From Nocardioides abyssi (GTDB taxonomy: Bacteria; Actinomycetota; Actinomycetes; Propionibacteriales; Nocardioidaceae), in the NCBI RefSeq assembly GCF_030412915.1, contig NZ_JAUHJR010000014.1, positions 1 to 32,568 on the forward strand: a stretch of DNA of 32,568 nt. Reading direction: 5' to 3'. Every line of letters starts with the position of its first letter. Position 1 is the first letter of the stretch. The notes beneath the pieces were generated by a model that saw only the letters and a list, made by a program, of their open reading frames with translations, made no database searches and had not been told where the DNA came from. Made by a program: the position numbers and the translations under genes. This document shows positions 24,033 through 32,538 of the stretch, piece by piece.

Positions 24033-24740
24033 GTGGAGATGCTGAGGAACGCCGAGATCGCCGCGGCCGGGCTCACGGACTGGCGCAAGCTGGGCCAGGC
24101 ACTGCACGCGCGGTACGCCGTCGCGGACCTCGCCGCGGGGGCCCGACTGGCCGGCGCGGTGGCCGAGGCGGCCGCGGGCACCGCCTCCGACCTGCGGGTG
24201 ACCCTCGACCGGGGCCACGTCGGCCTGCGGCTGGTCAGCCCGGACGCGGTGTACCGCGACGAGACCGGCACCGACCACGTCGTCGAGTGGGTGACCCAGC
24301 GCGACGTCGACCTCGCCCGGGTGCTCAGCGCGGTCGCGGCCGAGGCGGGCGCGGTCGCCGAGCCGCACGGGATCACCGCGATCGAGCTCGCCCTCGACAC
24401 GGCCCGGGCGGCCGAGCTCGCCCCGGTGTGGGCGGCCCTGCTGACCGGCTCGGCCGACGACGTGGGCCGCGGCAGCATCGACGACGACGTGTGGGACTCG
24501 ACCGGACAGGTGCCCTACCTCTGGTTCCAGCGCACCGAGGCCCACGAGCAGCCGCGGCAGCGGTTCCACCTCGACGTCTGGGTCGCGCCGGAGGTCGCCG
24601 AGGAGCGGGTCGCCGCGGCGGTCGCGGCGGGCGGGACGGTCGTGGACGACAGCCAGGCGCCGGCGTACGTCGTCGTGGCGGACCCGGACGGCAACAAGGC
24701 GTGCGTGTCCACCTCCCTCGCGCCGCGGGACGCGTCGTGA
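24033..24740 (+). CDS. Pterin-carbinolamine-dehydratase-like/VOC fusion protein
   Basis: This 235-aa protein has two parts. Residues about 10-105 resemble a 4a-hydroxytetrahydrobiopterin dehydratase (DCoH): LTDWRKLGQALHARYAVADL, then HVGLRLVS and VTQRDVDLARVLSAVAAEAG keep the fold pattern. The catalytic HHP of the family is absent, with SDLRVTL in its place. Residues about 115-230 form a glyoxalase/VOC domain ending RFHLDVWVAPEVAEER and ADPDGNKACV. The first half may therefore be a binding module, not an enzyme. The GTG at 24033 has GAGGGG six bases upstream, overlapping the permease stop. The stop overlaps the next gene in GTGA. It belongs to the ABC exporter operon, but its role there is unknown. 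Confidence 0.8.
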   Translation: MEMLRNAEIAAAGLTDWRKLGQALHARYAVADLAAGARLAGAVAEAAAGTASDLRVTLDRGHVGLRLVSPDAVYRDETGTDHVVEWVTQRDVDLARVLSAVAAEAGAVAEPHGITAIELALDTARAAELAPVWAALLTGSADDVGRGSIDDDVWDSTGQVPYLWFQRTEAHEQPRQRFHLDVWVAPEVAEERVAAAVAAGGTVVDDSQAPAYVVVADPDGNKACVSTSLAPRDAS

Positions 24741-25129
24741 CCTGGCCGCGGGTCGCGGGGCTGCGTGCCCTCGAGCTGGGCAGCCCCGGTGCACTGCGCG
24801 CCGAGCTCAACCGGCTGGTCCTGGCGGGGCGGAAGCAGGCGACGACCGGGCTCGCCACCGAGTACGAGGAGGAGGGCGAGGTGCTCGAGCACGCCGGCGA
24901 ACGGCTGGCGCTGCTCGACGACGACGGCGCCCAGGTCGGCACGGTCGAGGTGACCGACGTGCAGGTGACGACGTTCGGCGAGGTCCCGTGGTCCTTCGCC
25001 GAGGCGGAGGGCGAGGGCGACGCCGACCTGGAGGACTGGCGCAGCGGGCACCGGCGCTACTGGCAGCGCCTGGGCACCCCGGTCACGGACGCAACGGAGG
25101 TGGTGTGCCTGCGGTTCCGGCTCGTCTGA
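24737..25129 (+). CDS. ASCH domain protein
   Basis: This 130-aa ASCH/PUA-like protein shows the family pattern: LVLAGRKQATTGL near residues 28-40, ERLALLDDDGAQVGTVEVTDV in the middle and FAEAEGEGDADLEDWRSGHRRYW after it. ASCH proteins are thought to bind RNA or modified nucleosides, and some are amidohydrolases acting on acetylated nucleosides. No specific substrate is evident. The GTG at 24737 overlaps the previous stop in GTGA and is the fourth gene of the ABC operon. Its last 47 bp overlap, on the opposite strand, the 3' end of the DUF998 gene. Confidence 0.88.
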   Translation: MTWPRVAGLRALELGSPGALRAELNRLVLAGRKQATTGLATEYEEEGEVLEHAGERLALLDDDGAQVGTVEVTDVQVTTFGEVPWSFAEAEGEGDADLEDWRSGHRRYWQRLGTPVTDATEVVCLRFRLV

Positions 25130-25751
25130 GCGACCGCCCGGGGCGGGCCGTCGCCCAGGCCGCGCCCGCCAGCGCCACCAGCACGGGCCAGACCGCCAAC
25201 CGCTCGAGGGCACCCGCCGCGGCGCCGTCGCCGGCCAGCACGAACCCCGCCGCCGCGGCGCCCGTGACCGCGCCGGTCACCAGGAGCGCCCGGGCCGGGC
25301 GCGGCGCGTCGGCCCGCAGCCGCAGGCCCAGGGCGACCAGCGCGACCGGCTGCGCCACGAACAGCGGGGTGGCCGCCGCGGCGTGCAGGGCCACCCCCTG
25401 GTCGAGCGGCGCCAGGCCGGTCGCGATCGAGCTCAGTCCCGACACGACGAGCAGGCCGGTGACGGTCGAGCCCCACGAGCGGCGCAGCAGCACGGCGCCG
25501 CCGGCCAGCAGGGCCCCGGAGACGCCGAAGGCGGCGTTCATCAGGTCGTGGCGCGGGGAGCAGAAGGCGGGGGAGCAGCCGGACTCGCCGAGCCGGCTGA
25601 TCGAGTCGGTGAGGAGGCTGTAGTCACCGGTGGTCGCCGACGCGACGGCCAGCTCGACGGCGACGTACGCGGGTCGCGCGACCAGGGCCAGCGCGCCCCA
25701 CCGCTCCGCTCGGCGGCCGAGGATGGACGGGGACGTCGAGGTGGCCGGCAC
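25083..25751 (-). CDS. DUF998 family membrane protein
   Basis: This 222-aa protein has about six membrane helices. The DUF998 pattern is visible: YSLLTDSISRLGESGC after the first helix, then SPRHDLMNAAFGVSG, where a histidine and aspartate face each other. The function of DUF998 proteins is unknown. The GTG at 25751 is preceded by TACGGT with a 6-base spacer, so the transcript is probably leaderless. Its 3' end overlaps 47 bp of the ASCH gene in antisense orientation, an unusually long convergent overlap for two apparently intact genes. Confidence 0.85.
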   Translation of the reverse strand: MPATSTSPSILGRRAERWGALALVARPAYVAVELAVASATTGDYSLLTDSISRLGESGCSPAFCSPRHDLMNAAFGVSGALLAGGAVLLRRSWGSTVTGLLVVSGLSSIATGLAPLDQGVALHAAAATPLFVAQPVALVALGLRLRADAPRPARALLVTGAVTGAAAAGFVLAGDGAAAGALERLAVWPVLVALAGAAWATARPGRSLRRAGTAGTPPPLRP

Positions 25752-25763
25752 GGGCCCACCGTA
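25752..25763 (-). promoter_or_regulatory. Leaderless promoter (-10 TACGGT) of the DUF998 gene
   Basis: On the minus strand TACGGT (25763-25758), a 6-base spacer GGGCCC and the GTG at 25751 follow one another. There is no Shine-Dalgarno sequence. Confidence 0.6.
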
Positions 25764-25796
25764 GGGCCGCCCTGGGGATCGGCGGGTGCGCCGACC

Positions 25797-27449
25797 TCAG
25801 GGGACGACGAGCTCGCGCTGGACCACCGGCCCGGGCCGTCCGAAGTCGTCGAGGGCCGCGAAGAGGACGCAGCTCGGCGCTTCGGTGGCGGCCGGGTAGA
25901 CGGTCCAGGTGCCGTCGCCGTTCGCGAAGCCGTCGGACCAGGTCGCGTCCGCCGGCGCGGTGGCCGGGCACGACCCGGGAAGCACCTGGATCCCCAGCCT
26001 GCCGGCGTCCTCGGCCAGGTCCACCGCCACGCTCGCGGTGCCGGCGTCCGGGTCGTAGGTCAGCTCGCCGACCGTGGGACGGACGGTCGGCGGCGGCACG
26101 GTGAGGGTGACGGTGGTCGCGGGACCGACCGCGCCCCAGCTCGTGACGGCGACGAATGCGACGCACTCCGAGGCGGACCACGACGGGACCAGCCACGTGG
26201 ACGGCCCGTCCTGCTCGAGCGTCTCGCCCCAGCCGTCCTCGATCGACACGGGGCAGGCGCCGGACCCGTCGCCCCGCACCACCTCCAGGCGCGTGCCCGG
26301 GTCGGGTGGCGTCCAGGAGACGCGGAACGCCGACCGCGCCGGCACCCAGGTCGGGGTGCCGACAGCAGGCGCGGGCGGGACGTGCGCCCACCGCTCGATC
26401 CGGCGGACGCCGCCGGAACGGGCGCCGCCGTACCGGTTGGCCACCTCGACGCCGTAGCACCACGCCCCCGTGCCGTAGCGCGGGTCGCTCCACGCGCCCA
26501 CCGACGGCGCGAGCCCCACGCGGAGGTCCCAGCTCCGCGGCTGCTTCCCGCAGGTCGGCGCCTCCCAGACGGTGACGAACACCTTCGTGCCGGGCCGGGC
26601 GCTGGAGACCGGTCGCCAGGTGATCCGCACCGGACCGTCGGCTGGCTGGCCGCCCGAGAAGGCCACGTCCTCCAGCGGCGCCGGCAGCGGCTCGATGAGG
26701 CAGCGGCGCGGGGCGAGGCGCGCGCGGCCGCCATACCACGCGACGAAGCGGCGCAGCAGCGGCTTGTCGATCCACCGGCACTCGTAGGCGCCCGGCGTGG
26801 GCGACAGCAGCGGGCAGCCGCCCATGTCGAAGAACGGGTACATCAGCGAGCACCGGCCGCCGGTGTGGTCGAAGCCGAGCACGTGCCCGAGCTCGTGCGC
26901 CAGCAGCCGGCCGACCCAGACCCGGGTCTCCGCGCGGAGGGCGTCGGCCTGCTTGTAGGACGGGGCGAGGTGGACGTAGTTGTTCCGTTGGTAGCCGAGC
27001 GTGCCGACGCCGTCCGCGCCGCCGGTGTCGCCGTACCCGATGGTCAGCCGCGCCTTCGAGCGGGGGACCTCGACGAACCGGATGTTGCCGCCGGAGCGGT
27101 TCCAGCGCTCGACGGCGCGGTCGAGGCTCCAGTCCCACTTCGCCGGCAGGGTCTCGTGGTAGCGGATGGTGCGGCCCGGCCAGCGGCGCGGCTTCCAGCG
27201 CTGCAGGGCGCCGGTCGCGGCTGGCACGACCGCGTCGTCGGCCAGGTCGATCCGGTCCACGACCGGTCGGTCCACCGCGGCGGAGGCGCTCGGCGGCGCC
27301 TGGGTGCGGGTGGGCGCGGCCGTGACCGGACCGGCGCCGCCCGCGACCAGGCAGACGGCGACCGCCAGGCCGAGCAACCCGGCCGGCCCGACGCGACCTC
27401 GCCCCGCCCTCGACGTGCCGGCTCCACGACCCCCGTTGCGCGACCTCAT
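25797..27449 (-). CDS. Secreted metzincin-type zinc metalloprotease
   Basis: This 550-aa protein has a basic N-terminus, a hydrophobic stretch (about 22-43) and likely cleavage near residue 45 (VTAAP), so it is exported by Sec. The catalytic zinc motif HELGHVLGFDH (185-195) and a downstream SLMYP Met-turn (M203) mark a metzincin of matrixin-like type. The protease domain begins after about residue 85. The C-terminal ~270 residues hold two or three immunoglobulin/fibronectin-like beta domains with paired cysteines (such as APTCGK and GAWCYG), probably for substrate or surface binding. The ATG at 27449 directly precedes the signal peptide. CACCAT lies 6 bases upstream, a weak leaderless -10. 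Its frame stays open far upstream but only as antisense to other genes. Confidence 0.88.
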   Translation of the reverse strand: MRSRNGGRGAGTSRAGRGRVGPAGLLGLAVAVCLVAGGAGPVTAAPTRTQAPPSASAAVDRPVVDRIDLADDAVVPAATGALQRWKPRRWPGRTIRYHETLPAKWDWSLDRAVERWNRSGGNIRFVEVPRSKARLTIGYGDTGGADGVGTLGYQRNNYVHLAPSYKQADALRAETRVWVGRLLAHELGHVLGFDHTGGRCSLMYPFFDMGGCPLLSPTPGAYECRWIDKPLLRRFVAWYGGRARLAPRRCLIEPLPAPLEDVAFSGGQPADGPVRITWRPVSSARPGTKVFVTVWEAPTCGKQPRSWDLRVGLAPSVGAWSDPRYGTGAWCYGVEVANRYGGARSGGVRRIERWAHVPPAPAVGTPTWVPARSAFRVSWTPPDPGTRLEVVRGDGSGACPVSIEDGWGETLEQDGPSTWLVPSWSASECVAFVAVTSWGAVGPATTVTLTVPPPTVRPTVGELTYDPDAGTASVAVDLAEDAGRLGIQVLPGSCPATAPADATWSDGFANGDGTWTVYPAATEAPSCVLFAALDDFGRPGPVVQRELVVP

Positions 27450-27523
27450 CCGCCGATGGTGCGTCCGGCAGCCCGTCGGGTCGCCGGGAGGAGGCTCGAG
27501 ATCCCCAAGATCGGGGGACGGCC

Positions 27524-28825
27524 TCAGGCGCCGAGCACGCGCCGGAGGTAGGCGTTGGCGAAGACGCGGTCGGGGTCGAGCCGGTCGCGCAGCGCCAGGA
27601 AGTCCTCGAAGCGGGGGTAGCGCTCGGCGAGGTCGTCGGCGCCCAGCGTGTGGACCTTGCCCCAGTGCGGACGGCCGCCGGCGGCGCGCAGCACCGGCTC
27701 GACGAGGCCGAAGTACCGCCGGTGCTCGGCGTCGCGGTGGGTGTGGAAGGCGAGGTAGAACGAGTCGCGGCCCGACGCGGTCGACAGCGCCACGTCGTCG
27801 GCCGGCGTCGAGCGCACCTCGACCGGGAAGGTGATCCGCACGTCGGAGGCGTCGATGACGCGGCGGCACTCGCGCAGCACCTCCAGGCCGACCTCGCGGG
27901 GGACGGCGTACTCCATCTCGCGGAAGACCACCAGGCGCGGCGAGGTGAAGACGCGGTGCGCGACGTCGCTGTAGGTGCGCGCGGTCAGGGCGCGGGCGCT
28001 GACCTGGTTGAGCCGGGGGATGACGGCCGGCACCCGGTTGGTGGCGAGGTTGAGCGCGCCGAAGAAGGTGTTGGAGAGGAAGTCGTCGTCGAGCCAGGAG
28101 CGCCACCGCGGCAGCGGCTCGGCCTCGGAGACGTCGGCGGCCAGGCGGTCGTTGCGCTTGACCATCGTCCGGTCGGTGTGGGGGAACCAGTAGAGGTCGA
28201 CGTGGTGGCTGCCGGCCGTCATCTCGTCGTACGTCGCCAGCGCGGTGTCCCACGCCATCGGCTCCTCGCGGGCCTCCAGCAGGAAGAGCGGCTCGACCTT
28301 GAACGTCAGCGTGGTCAGCACCCCGAGCGCGCCCAGCCCGACCCGCGCGAGGTCGAGCAGCCCGGGGTCGTCGTCGGCGGTGACCCGCAGCACCTCGCCG
28401 GTGCCGGTCACCATCTCCAGGCCGGCCAGCTGGGCGGCCAGCCCGCCGGCGATGCCGCCCGTGCCGTGGGTGCCGGTCGACACCGCGCCCGCGAGGGTCT
28501 GCTCGGCGATGTCGCCCATGTTGTGCAGGCTCAGCCCGAGCCGCTCGAGCCCCTCGTTGAGGTCCTGGAGGCGGGTGCCGGCCAGTGCGGTGACGGTCAT
28601 CGCCTCGCGGTCGACCGACACGATCCCGGCCATCCCGGAGGGCACGAGCATCGTCTGCTCGGGGGCGGCGATCCCGGTGAAGGAGTGGCCGGTGCCGACC
28701 ATCTTCACCGTGCTGCGACGCTCCCGCGCCCGCTCGACCTCCGCCACGATGCCCGCCGTGTCGCCGGGCCGCACGACGCGGCTCGGGCGGGCGTGCTCCA
28801 GCCCCGACCAGTTGCTCCACTCCAC
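27524..28825 (-). CDS. D-arabinono-1,4-lactone/L-gulono-1,4-lactone oxidase family flavoprotein
   Basis: This 433-aa flavoenzyme of the vanillyl-alcohol oxidase fold oxidises an aldonolactone. VGTGHSFT (43-50), with H47 as the likely flavin-contacting residue, and STGTHGTGG form the FAD domain. DLYWFPHT opens the substrate domain, and HWGK (387-390) near the C-terminus is the family's catalytic signature. Length and motifs agree with mycobacterial Rv1771-type enzymes. The GTG at 28825 begins MEWSNWSG, the conserved N-terminus, and is preceded by TAGGTT with a 6-base spacer. The MFS stop codon forms the first three bases of this -10. The exact lactone and the electron acceptor (oxygen or a cytochrome) are not determined. 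Confidence 0.92.
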   Translation of the reverse strand: MEWSNWSGLEHARPSRVVRPGDTAGIVAEVERARERRSTVKMVGTGHSFTGIAAPEQTMLVPSGMAGIVSVDREAMTVTALAGTRLQDLNEGLERLGLSLHNMGDIAEQTLAGAVSTGTHGTGGIAGGLAAQLAGLEMVTGTGEVLRVTADDDPGLLDLARVGLGALGVLTTLTFKVEPLFLLEAREEPMAWDTALATYDEMTAGSHHVDLYWFPHTDRTMVKRNDRLAADVSEAEPLPRWRSWLDDDFLSNTFFGALNLATNRVPAVIPRLNQVSARALTARTYSDVAHRVFTSPRLVVFREMEYAVPREVGLEVLRECRRVIDASDVRITFPVEVRSTPADDVALSTASGRDSFYLAFHTHRDAEHRRYFGLVEPVLRAAGGRPHWGKVHTLGADDLAERYPRFEDFLALRDRLDPDRVFANAYLRRVLGA

Positions 28826-28837
28826 GGGGCGAACCTA
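28826..28837 (-). promoter_or_regulatory. Leaderless promoter (-10 TAGGTT) of the lactone oxidase, sharing the MFS stop codon
   Basis: On the minus strand TAGGTT (28837-28832) plus CGCCCC precedes the GTG at 28825. Its first three bases are the TAG stop of the upstream MFS gene (28837-28835). Confidence 0.65.
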
Positions 28838-30025
28838 GCGGGGGGTGGTGTCGCGCGGCAGCGTCTGGGCCGCCAGCGCCGCGACGAGGCCGGCGGCGAG
28901 GCTGACCAGGTAGGCGGCGGAGGCGCCGGAGTGGTCGACGACGAAGCCGCTGATGGTCGCGCCCGGCGCGACACCGGCGACCAGGCCGGTCTGCATGATC
29001 GCCATGCCCTCGGTCAGTCGGCTGGACGGGACGACCTGCTCGGTCAGCGACATCGTCGCCACCAGCGTGGGGGCGATCGCGAGGCCGCCGGCGAGGAGCA
29101 CCAGGCCCATCACCCAGACCGAGTCGACCAGGAACAGCGGCGCCATCGCGCAGGCCATCGCGGCCGCGCCCCAGCGCACCCGGACGGCGGGTCCGCGCTT
29201 CCACGACACGGCGCCGGTGACGAAGCCGGCCACCAGGCTGCCCAGCGCCCACAGGGCGAGCAGCCCACCGGCGTACGCCTCGTTGCCCTGCTCCTCGGCG
29301 AAGGCGACCGTGGTGACCTCCGCGGCGCCGAACAGCACGCCGAGGGCCGCGCTGCCGACCGCGAGCGGGATGATCGTGCGCCAGGGGAGCGGCGGCCGGA
29401 CGCCGGTGCTGCGGTCGTGGCGGTGCGGCGGCGGCTCGGTGGCACGCTGCGCCGCGAAGGCGAGGCTGCCGGTCACGCCGGCCACGATCGCGACCGCGAG
29501 CCCCGCGACCGGGTGGACCGTCGTCGCCAGCAGGGTGACGAGGATCGGGCCGAGGATGAAGACGGCCTCGTCGGCGACGGCCTCGAGCGCGTACGCCGTC
29601 TGCTTGTCGGCCGGGGCCTCGAGCACGTAGGACCAGCGGGTCCGCACGCACGAGCCGATCTGCGGCAGCGAGCCGCCGGCGAAGGCGGCCGCGACGTAGG
29701 TCGCCGCCAGCGGCCAGCCGGCCTGCACCGAGGTCACCAGCGCGACCATCGCGACGCCGAAGACCACGCTCGCGGTCGCCAGCACCCGGCCCTGGCCGAG
29801 CGCGTCCAGCAGGCGGCCCTGGACGATCGCGAGCACCGCGTTGGCGACCATGTACGCCGCCGACACCGCGCCCGCGACGCCGTAGGAGCCCGTCGAGGAC
29901 TCCACGAGTAGCACGATGCCCAGGCCGACCATCGAGATGGGCAGCCGGGCGACCAGCCCGGTCGCGCTGAAGAGGGCCGCGCCGGGGTGCGCGAGGACCC
30001 GGCGGTAGGCGGCGAGGGCGGTCAT
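28835..30025 (-). CDS. MFS transporter
   Basis: This 396-aa major facilitator protein has about 12 hydrophobic segments. It has a [14 protein letters not shown] loop after the second helix (about 70-83) and a charged mid-loop ([15 protein letters not shown]). The conserved N-terminus [26 protein letters not shown] is shared by a common actinobacterial MFS group of unknown substrate. The ATG at 30025 is chosen because conserved sequence follows at once. TAGGTT lies 10 bases upstream (30041-30036), so the leader would be a few bases at most. The stop codon is reused as part of the lactone oxidase promoter. It diverges from the ferrochelatase gene. Confidence 0.86.
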   Translation of the reverse strand: MTALAAYRRVLAHPGAALFSATGLVARLPISMVGLGIVLLVESSTGSYGVAGAVSAAYMVANAVLAIVQGRLLDALGQGRVLATASVVFGVAMVALVTSVQAGWPLAATYVAAAFAGGSLPQIGSCVRTRWSYVLEAPADKQTAYALEAVADEAVFILGPILVTLLATTVHPVAGLAVAIVAGVTGSLAFAAQRATEPPPHRHDRSTGVRPPLPWRTIIPLAVGSAALGVLFGAAEVTTVAFAEEQGNEAYAGGLLALWALGSLVAGFVTGAVSWKRGPAVRVRWGAAAMACAMAPLFLVDSVWVMGLVLLAGGLAIAPTLVATMSLTEQVVPSSRLTEGMAIMQTGLVAGVAPGATISGFVVDHSGASAAYLVSLAAGLVAALAAQTLPRDTTPR

Positions 30026-30091
30026 GGCGGGGGTCAACCTAGATCCGCGCGAGAGGCCGCGACCAATCGCGGTCGCGTTGGCCGCGCTCCC

Positions 30092-30103
30092 TACGATGAG
30101 GCC
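30092..30103 (+). promoter_or_regulatory. Leaderless promoter (-10 TACGAT) of the ferrochelatase operon
   Basis: TACGAT at 30092-30097 plus GAGGCC precedes the ATG at 30104. The spacer contains GAGG, but it lies too close to the ATG for a normal ribosome site. Confidence 0.6.
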
Positions 30104-31285
30104 ATGTCCAGCCCCGGTCCCGCCGCCGAAACCACCGCCGAAACCACGCCCGAGAACACCGTCGGGACCACGCCCGACACGAGCCCGTACGACGCGCTCC
30201 TGCTCGTCTCCTTCGGCGGCCCGGAGGGACCGGACGACGTCGTGCCGTTCCTGGAGAACGTCACCCGCGGCCGGGGCATCCCGCGCGAGCGCCTGGAGCA
30301 GGTCGGCGAGCACTACTACCTCTTCGGCGGCAAGTCGCCGATCAACGACCAGAACCGCGCGTTCCTGGCGGACCTGCGCGCCGACCTGGCCGCGGCGGGC
30401 GTCGACCTGCCGGTCTACTGGGGCAACCGCAACTGGGACCCCTACCTGACCGACACGCTCGCGCAGATGGCCGCCGACGGCGTGCAGCGCGCGGCCTGCT
30501 TCATGACCAGCGCCTACTCGTCGTGGTCGAGCTGCCGGCAGTACCGCGAGAACCTCTTCGCCGCCGTCGACGGCCTCCCCGAGGGAGCACCGGCGCCGAA
30601 GCTGGACAAGCTGCGCCACTACTTCAACCACCCCGGCTTCGTGGAGCCGGTCGTCGACGCGACCCTCGCCGCGCTGGCCGATCTGCCCGACGACGTGCGC
30701 GACGGCGCCCACCTCGCCTTCGTCACCCACTCGATCCCCACCCAGATGAACGACGCCAGCGGCCCGCCCGAGCAGGGCGGTGGCGCCTACGTCCGCCAGC
30801 ACCTCGACGTCGCCGGCGTCATCGCCGACCGCGTGCGCGAGGAGACCGGCCGCGAGCACCCGCACGAGCTCGTCTACTGCTCCCGCTCCGGCGCCCCGCA
30901 CATCCCGTGGCTGGAGCCCGACGTCAACGACCACCTGGCGGCGCTGAAGGAGCAGGGCGCGTCCGCGGTCGTCATGGTCCCGGTCGGGTTCGTCTCCGAC
31001 CACATGGAGGTCATCTACGACCTCGACACCGAGGCGATGGCCACCGCCGAGGAGCTCGGCCTCCCCGCCCGCCGGGCCGGCACCGCCGGCACCGACCCGC
31101 GCTTCGTCCGCGCCGTCCGCGACCTGGTGCTCGAGCGGGCCGCGGCCGAGCGCGGCGAGCCCGTCGAGCGCCCCGCGCTCGGCGCCACCGGCCCGATGTG
31201 GGACCGCTGCCCGGTCGGGTGCTGCGCCAACCCGCGCGGCGCCGTGCCGACGCTGACCGGCGAGCGCGAGCCGATTGACCAGTGA
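30104..31285 (+). CDS. cpfC: Ferrochelatase (coproporphyrin III ferrochelatase type)
   Basis: This 393-aa enzyme inserts ferrous iron into a porphyrin; in actinobacteria the substrate is coproporphyrin III. After a ~25-residue Thr/Glu/Pro-rich N-terminal extension, the conserved [18 protein letters not shown] begins. GNRNWDPYL and [16 protein letters not shown] follow. [11 protein letters not shown] carries the metal-binding histidine. [19 protein letters not shown] marks the second conserved site. The C-terminal CPVGCC (C369, C373, C374) may ligate an iron-sulfur cluster, as in some actinobacterial ferrochelatases. The ATG at 30104 is set by the leaderless promoter. Its stop overlaps the next gene in GTGA, giving a two-gene operon. 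Confidence 0.93.
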   Translation: MSSPGPAAETTAETTPENTVGTTPDTSPYDALLLVSFGGPEGPDDVVPFLENVTRGRGIPRERLEQVGEHYYLFGGKSPINDQNRAFLADLRADLAAAGVDLPVYWGNRNWDPYLTDTLAQMAADGVQRAACFMTSAYSSWSSCRQYRENLFAAVDGLPEGAPAPKLDKLRHYFNHPGFVEPVVDATLAALADLPDDVRDGAHLAFVTHSIPTQMNDASGPPEQGGGAYVRQHLDVAGVIADRVREETGREHPHELVYCSRSGAPHIPWLEPDVNDHLAALKEQGASAVVMVPVGFVSDHMEVIYDLDTEAMATAEELGLPARRAGTAGTDPRFVRAVRDLVLERAAAERGEPVERPALGATGPMWDRCPVGCCANPRGAVPTLTGEREPIDQ

Positions 31286-32127
31286 CCGCGCCCGAGGCGA
31301 CGGCCGCGCAGCCGTCCGGGGAGGCGCTGCTCGGTGTCGCGCTCGAGGTGGCCCGCGCCGCCGTCGAGGTGGTGCGGGGGTACGCCGCCCGCGGCGTCGG
31401 GGTCGCGGCCACGAAGTCGAGCGACGTCGACGTGGTCACCGAGGCCGACCGCGCCAGCGAGGCGCTGATCCGGGCGATGCTGCGCGAGCGCCGCCCCGAC
31501 GACGCCGTGCTGGGCGAGGAGGGCGACGACGTCGCCGGCACCTCCGGGGTGCGCTGGGTCGTCGACCCCATCGACGGCACGGTCAACTTCCTCTACGGCA
31601 TCCCGCAGTACGCCGTCTCCGTCGCCGCCGAGGTCACCTCGGCCGACGGGGCCGAGGTCGTCGCCGGCGTGGTCGTCAACGCCGCGACCGGGGTCGAGTA
31701 CGCCGCCCACGTCGGCGCCGACGGCCGCGCGACCGCGACGCGCGACGGCGTACCCCTCTCCGTGGCGGGGCCGACCCCGCTGGGGCGGCGGCTGGTGGCG
31801 ACCGGCTTCTCCTACGACAGCGACCTGCGGGCGCTCCAGGCGCAGGCGCTCGTGCGGTTCCTGCCCCGCGTCCGCGACGTGCGGCGGCTCGGCTCGTGCG
31901 CGCTGGACCTGTGCCACGTGGCGGAGGGACTGGTCGACGGCTACGTCGAGGAGGGCGTGCACCTGTGGGACCACGCCGCCGGCGGCCTGGTGGCCCGCGC
32001 GGCCGGCGCCCGCACCCGGCTGCTGACCGGTGTCGGGGGCCGCGACCTGCTTGTCGCCGCCCCGGCCCACGGCTTCGACGAGCTCCTCGCGGCGGTGCTC
32101 GACGCGGGATACGGGGCGGGGGAATAG
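31282..32127 (+). CDS. Inositol monophosphatase family protein
   Basis: This 281-aa lithium-sensitive-type phosphatase has the metal ligands in order: GEEGDD (E79 or E80), [12 protein letters not shown] (D95, I97, D98) and LWDHAAG (D230). It hydrolyses a sugar or inositol phosphate in the cytoplasm; members also act on histidinol phosphate or other substrates, so inositol is not assured. The GTG at 31282 overlaps the ferrochelatase stop in GTGA, showing translational coupling. A 7-bp hairpin follows 28 bp after its stop. The coupling with ferrochelatase is a recurrent actinobacterial arrangement, as far as I recall. Confidence 0.92.
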   Translation: MTAPEATAAQPSGEALLGVALEVARAAVEVVRGYAARGVGVAATKSSDVDVVTEADRASEALIRAMLRERRPDDAVLGEEGDDVAGTSGVRWVVDPIDGTVNFLYGIPQYAVSVAAEVTSADGAEVVAGVVVNAATGVEYAAHVGADGRATATRDGVPLSVAGPTPLGRRLVATGFSYDSDLRALQAQALVRFLPRVRDVRRLGSCALDLCHVAEGLVDGYVEEGVHLWDHAAGGLVARAAGARTRLLTGVGGRDLLVAAPAHGFDELLAAVLDAGYGAGE

Positions 32128-32155
32128 GGCACCTGACGGCGACGTTCCGGACACG

Positions 32156-32173
32156 CCACACCGCCCGGTGTGG
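32156..32173. terminator. Hairpin between the phosphatase and DUF4193 genes
   Basis: CCACACC (32156-32162) and GGTGTGG (32167-32173) pair around the loop GCCC. It lies 28 bp after the phosphatase stop. It also overlaps a possible -35 (TGGGCA, 32171-32176) that is spaced 17 bp from CACAAT (32194-32199), so it might act as an operator for DUF4193 instead. Confidence 0.5.
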
Positions 32174-32247
32174 GCAACCGCCGGCCGATGGTGCACAATC
32201 TGGCGCGCCGTTGGTGGCACATCGAGCCCGAGGGGAGTGAGCGACGC

Positions 32248-32538
32248 ATGGCGACGGACTACGACGCACCGCGCAAGAACGAGGAAGAGCAGTCCGAGGA
32301 GTCCATCGAGGAGCTCAAGGCGCGTCGCCACGACAAGAACTCCGGGAAGGTCGACGAGGACGAGGCGGAGGCGGCTGAGTCCTTCGAGCTGCCCGGCGCG
32401 GACCTCTCGCACGAGGAGCTCGCCGTCGAGGTGAAGCCCAAGCAGGACGACGAGTTCACCTGCATGAGCTGCTTCCTGGTCCACCACCGCAGCCAGCTGG
32501 CAGACGAGAAGAAGATGATCTGCCGCGACTGCGTGTGA
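32248..32538 (+). CDS. DUF4193 family protein (zinc-ribbon-like)
   Basis: This 96-aa protein is widely conserved in actinobacteria. The N-terminal half is acidic and charged (NEEEQSEESIEELKARRHDKN). The C-terminal half has a zinc-ribbon pattern: CMSC (C72, C75) and CRDC (C92, C95), with HHRSQLA between them. The function is unknown; binding to nucleic acid or to the transcription machinery is plausible. The ATG at 32248 has GGGGAG about 10 bases upstream. CACAAT (32194-32199) is a possible -10. The last 30 bases of the window after this gene hold nothing I can assign. Confidence 0.92.
   Translation: MATDYDAPRKNEEEQSEESIEELKARRHDKNSGKVDEDEAEAAESFELPGADLSHEELAVEVKPKQDDEFTCMSCFLVHHRSQLADEKKMICRDCV

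Noticed and set aside
27450-29651. A long protein fused upstream of the metalloprotease
   Set aside because: The open frame is out-of-frame shadow of the lactone oxidase and MFS genes on the same strand; the signal peptide at 27449 marks the true start.
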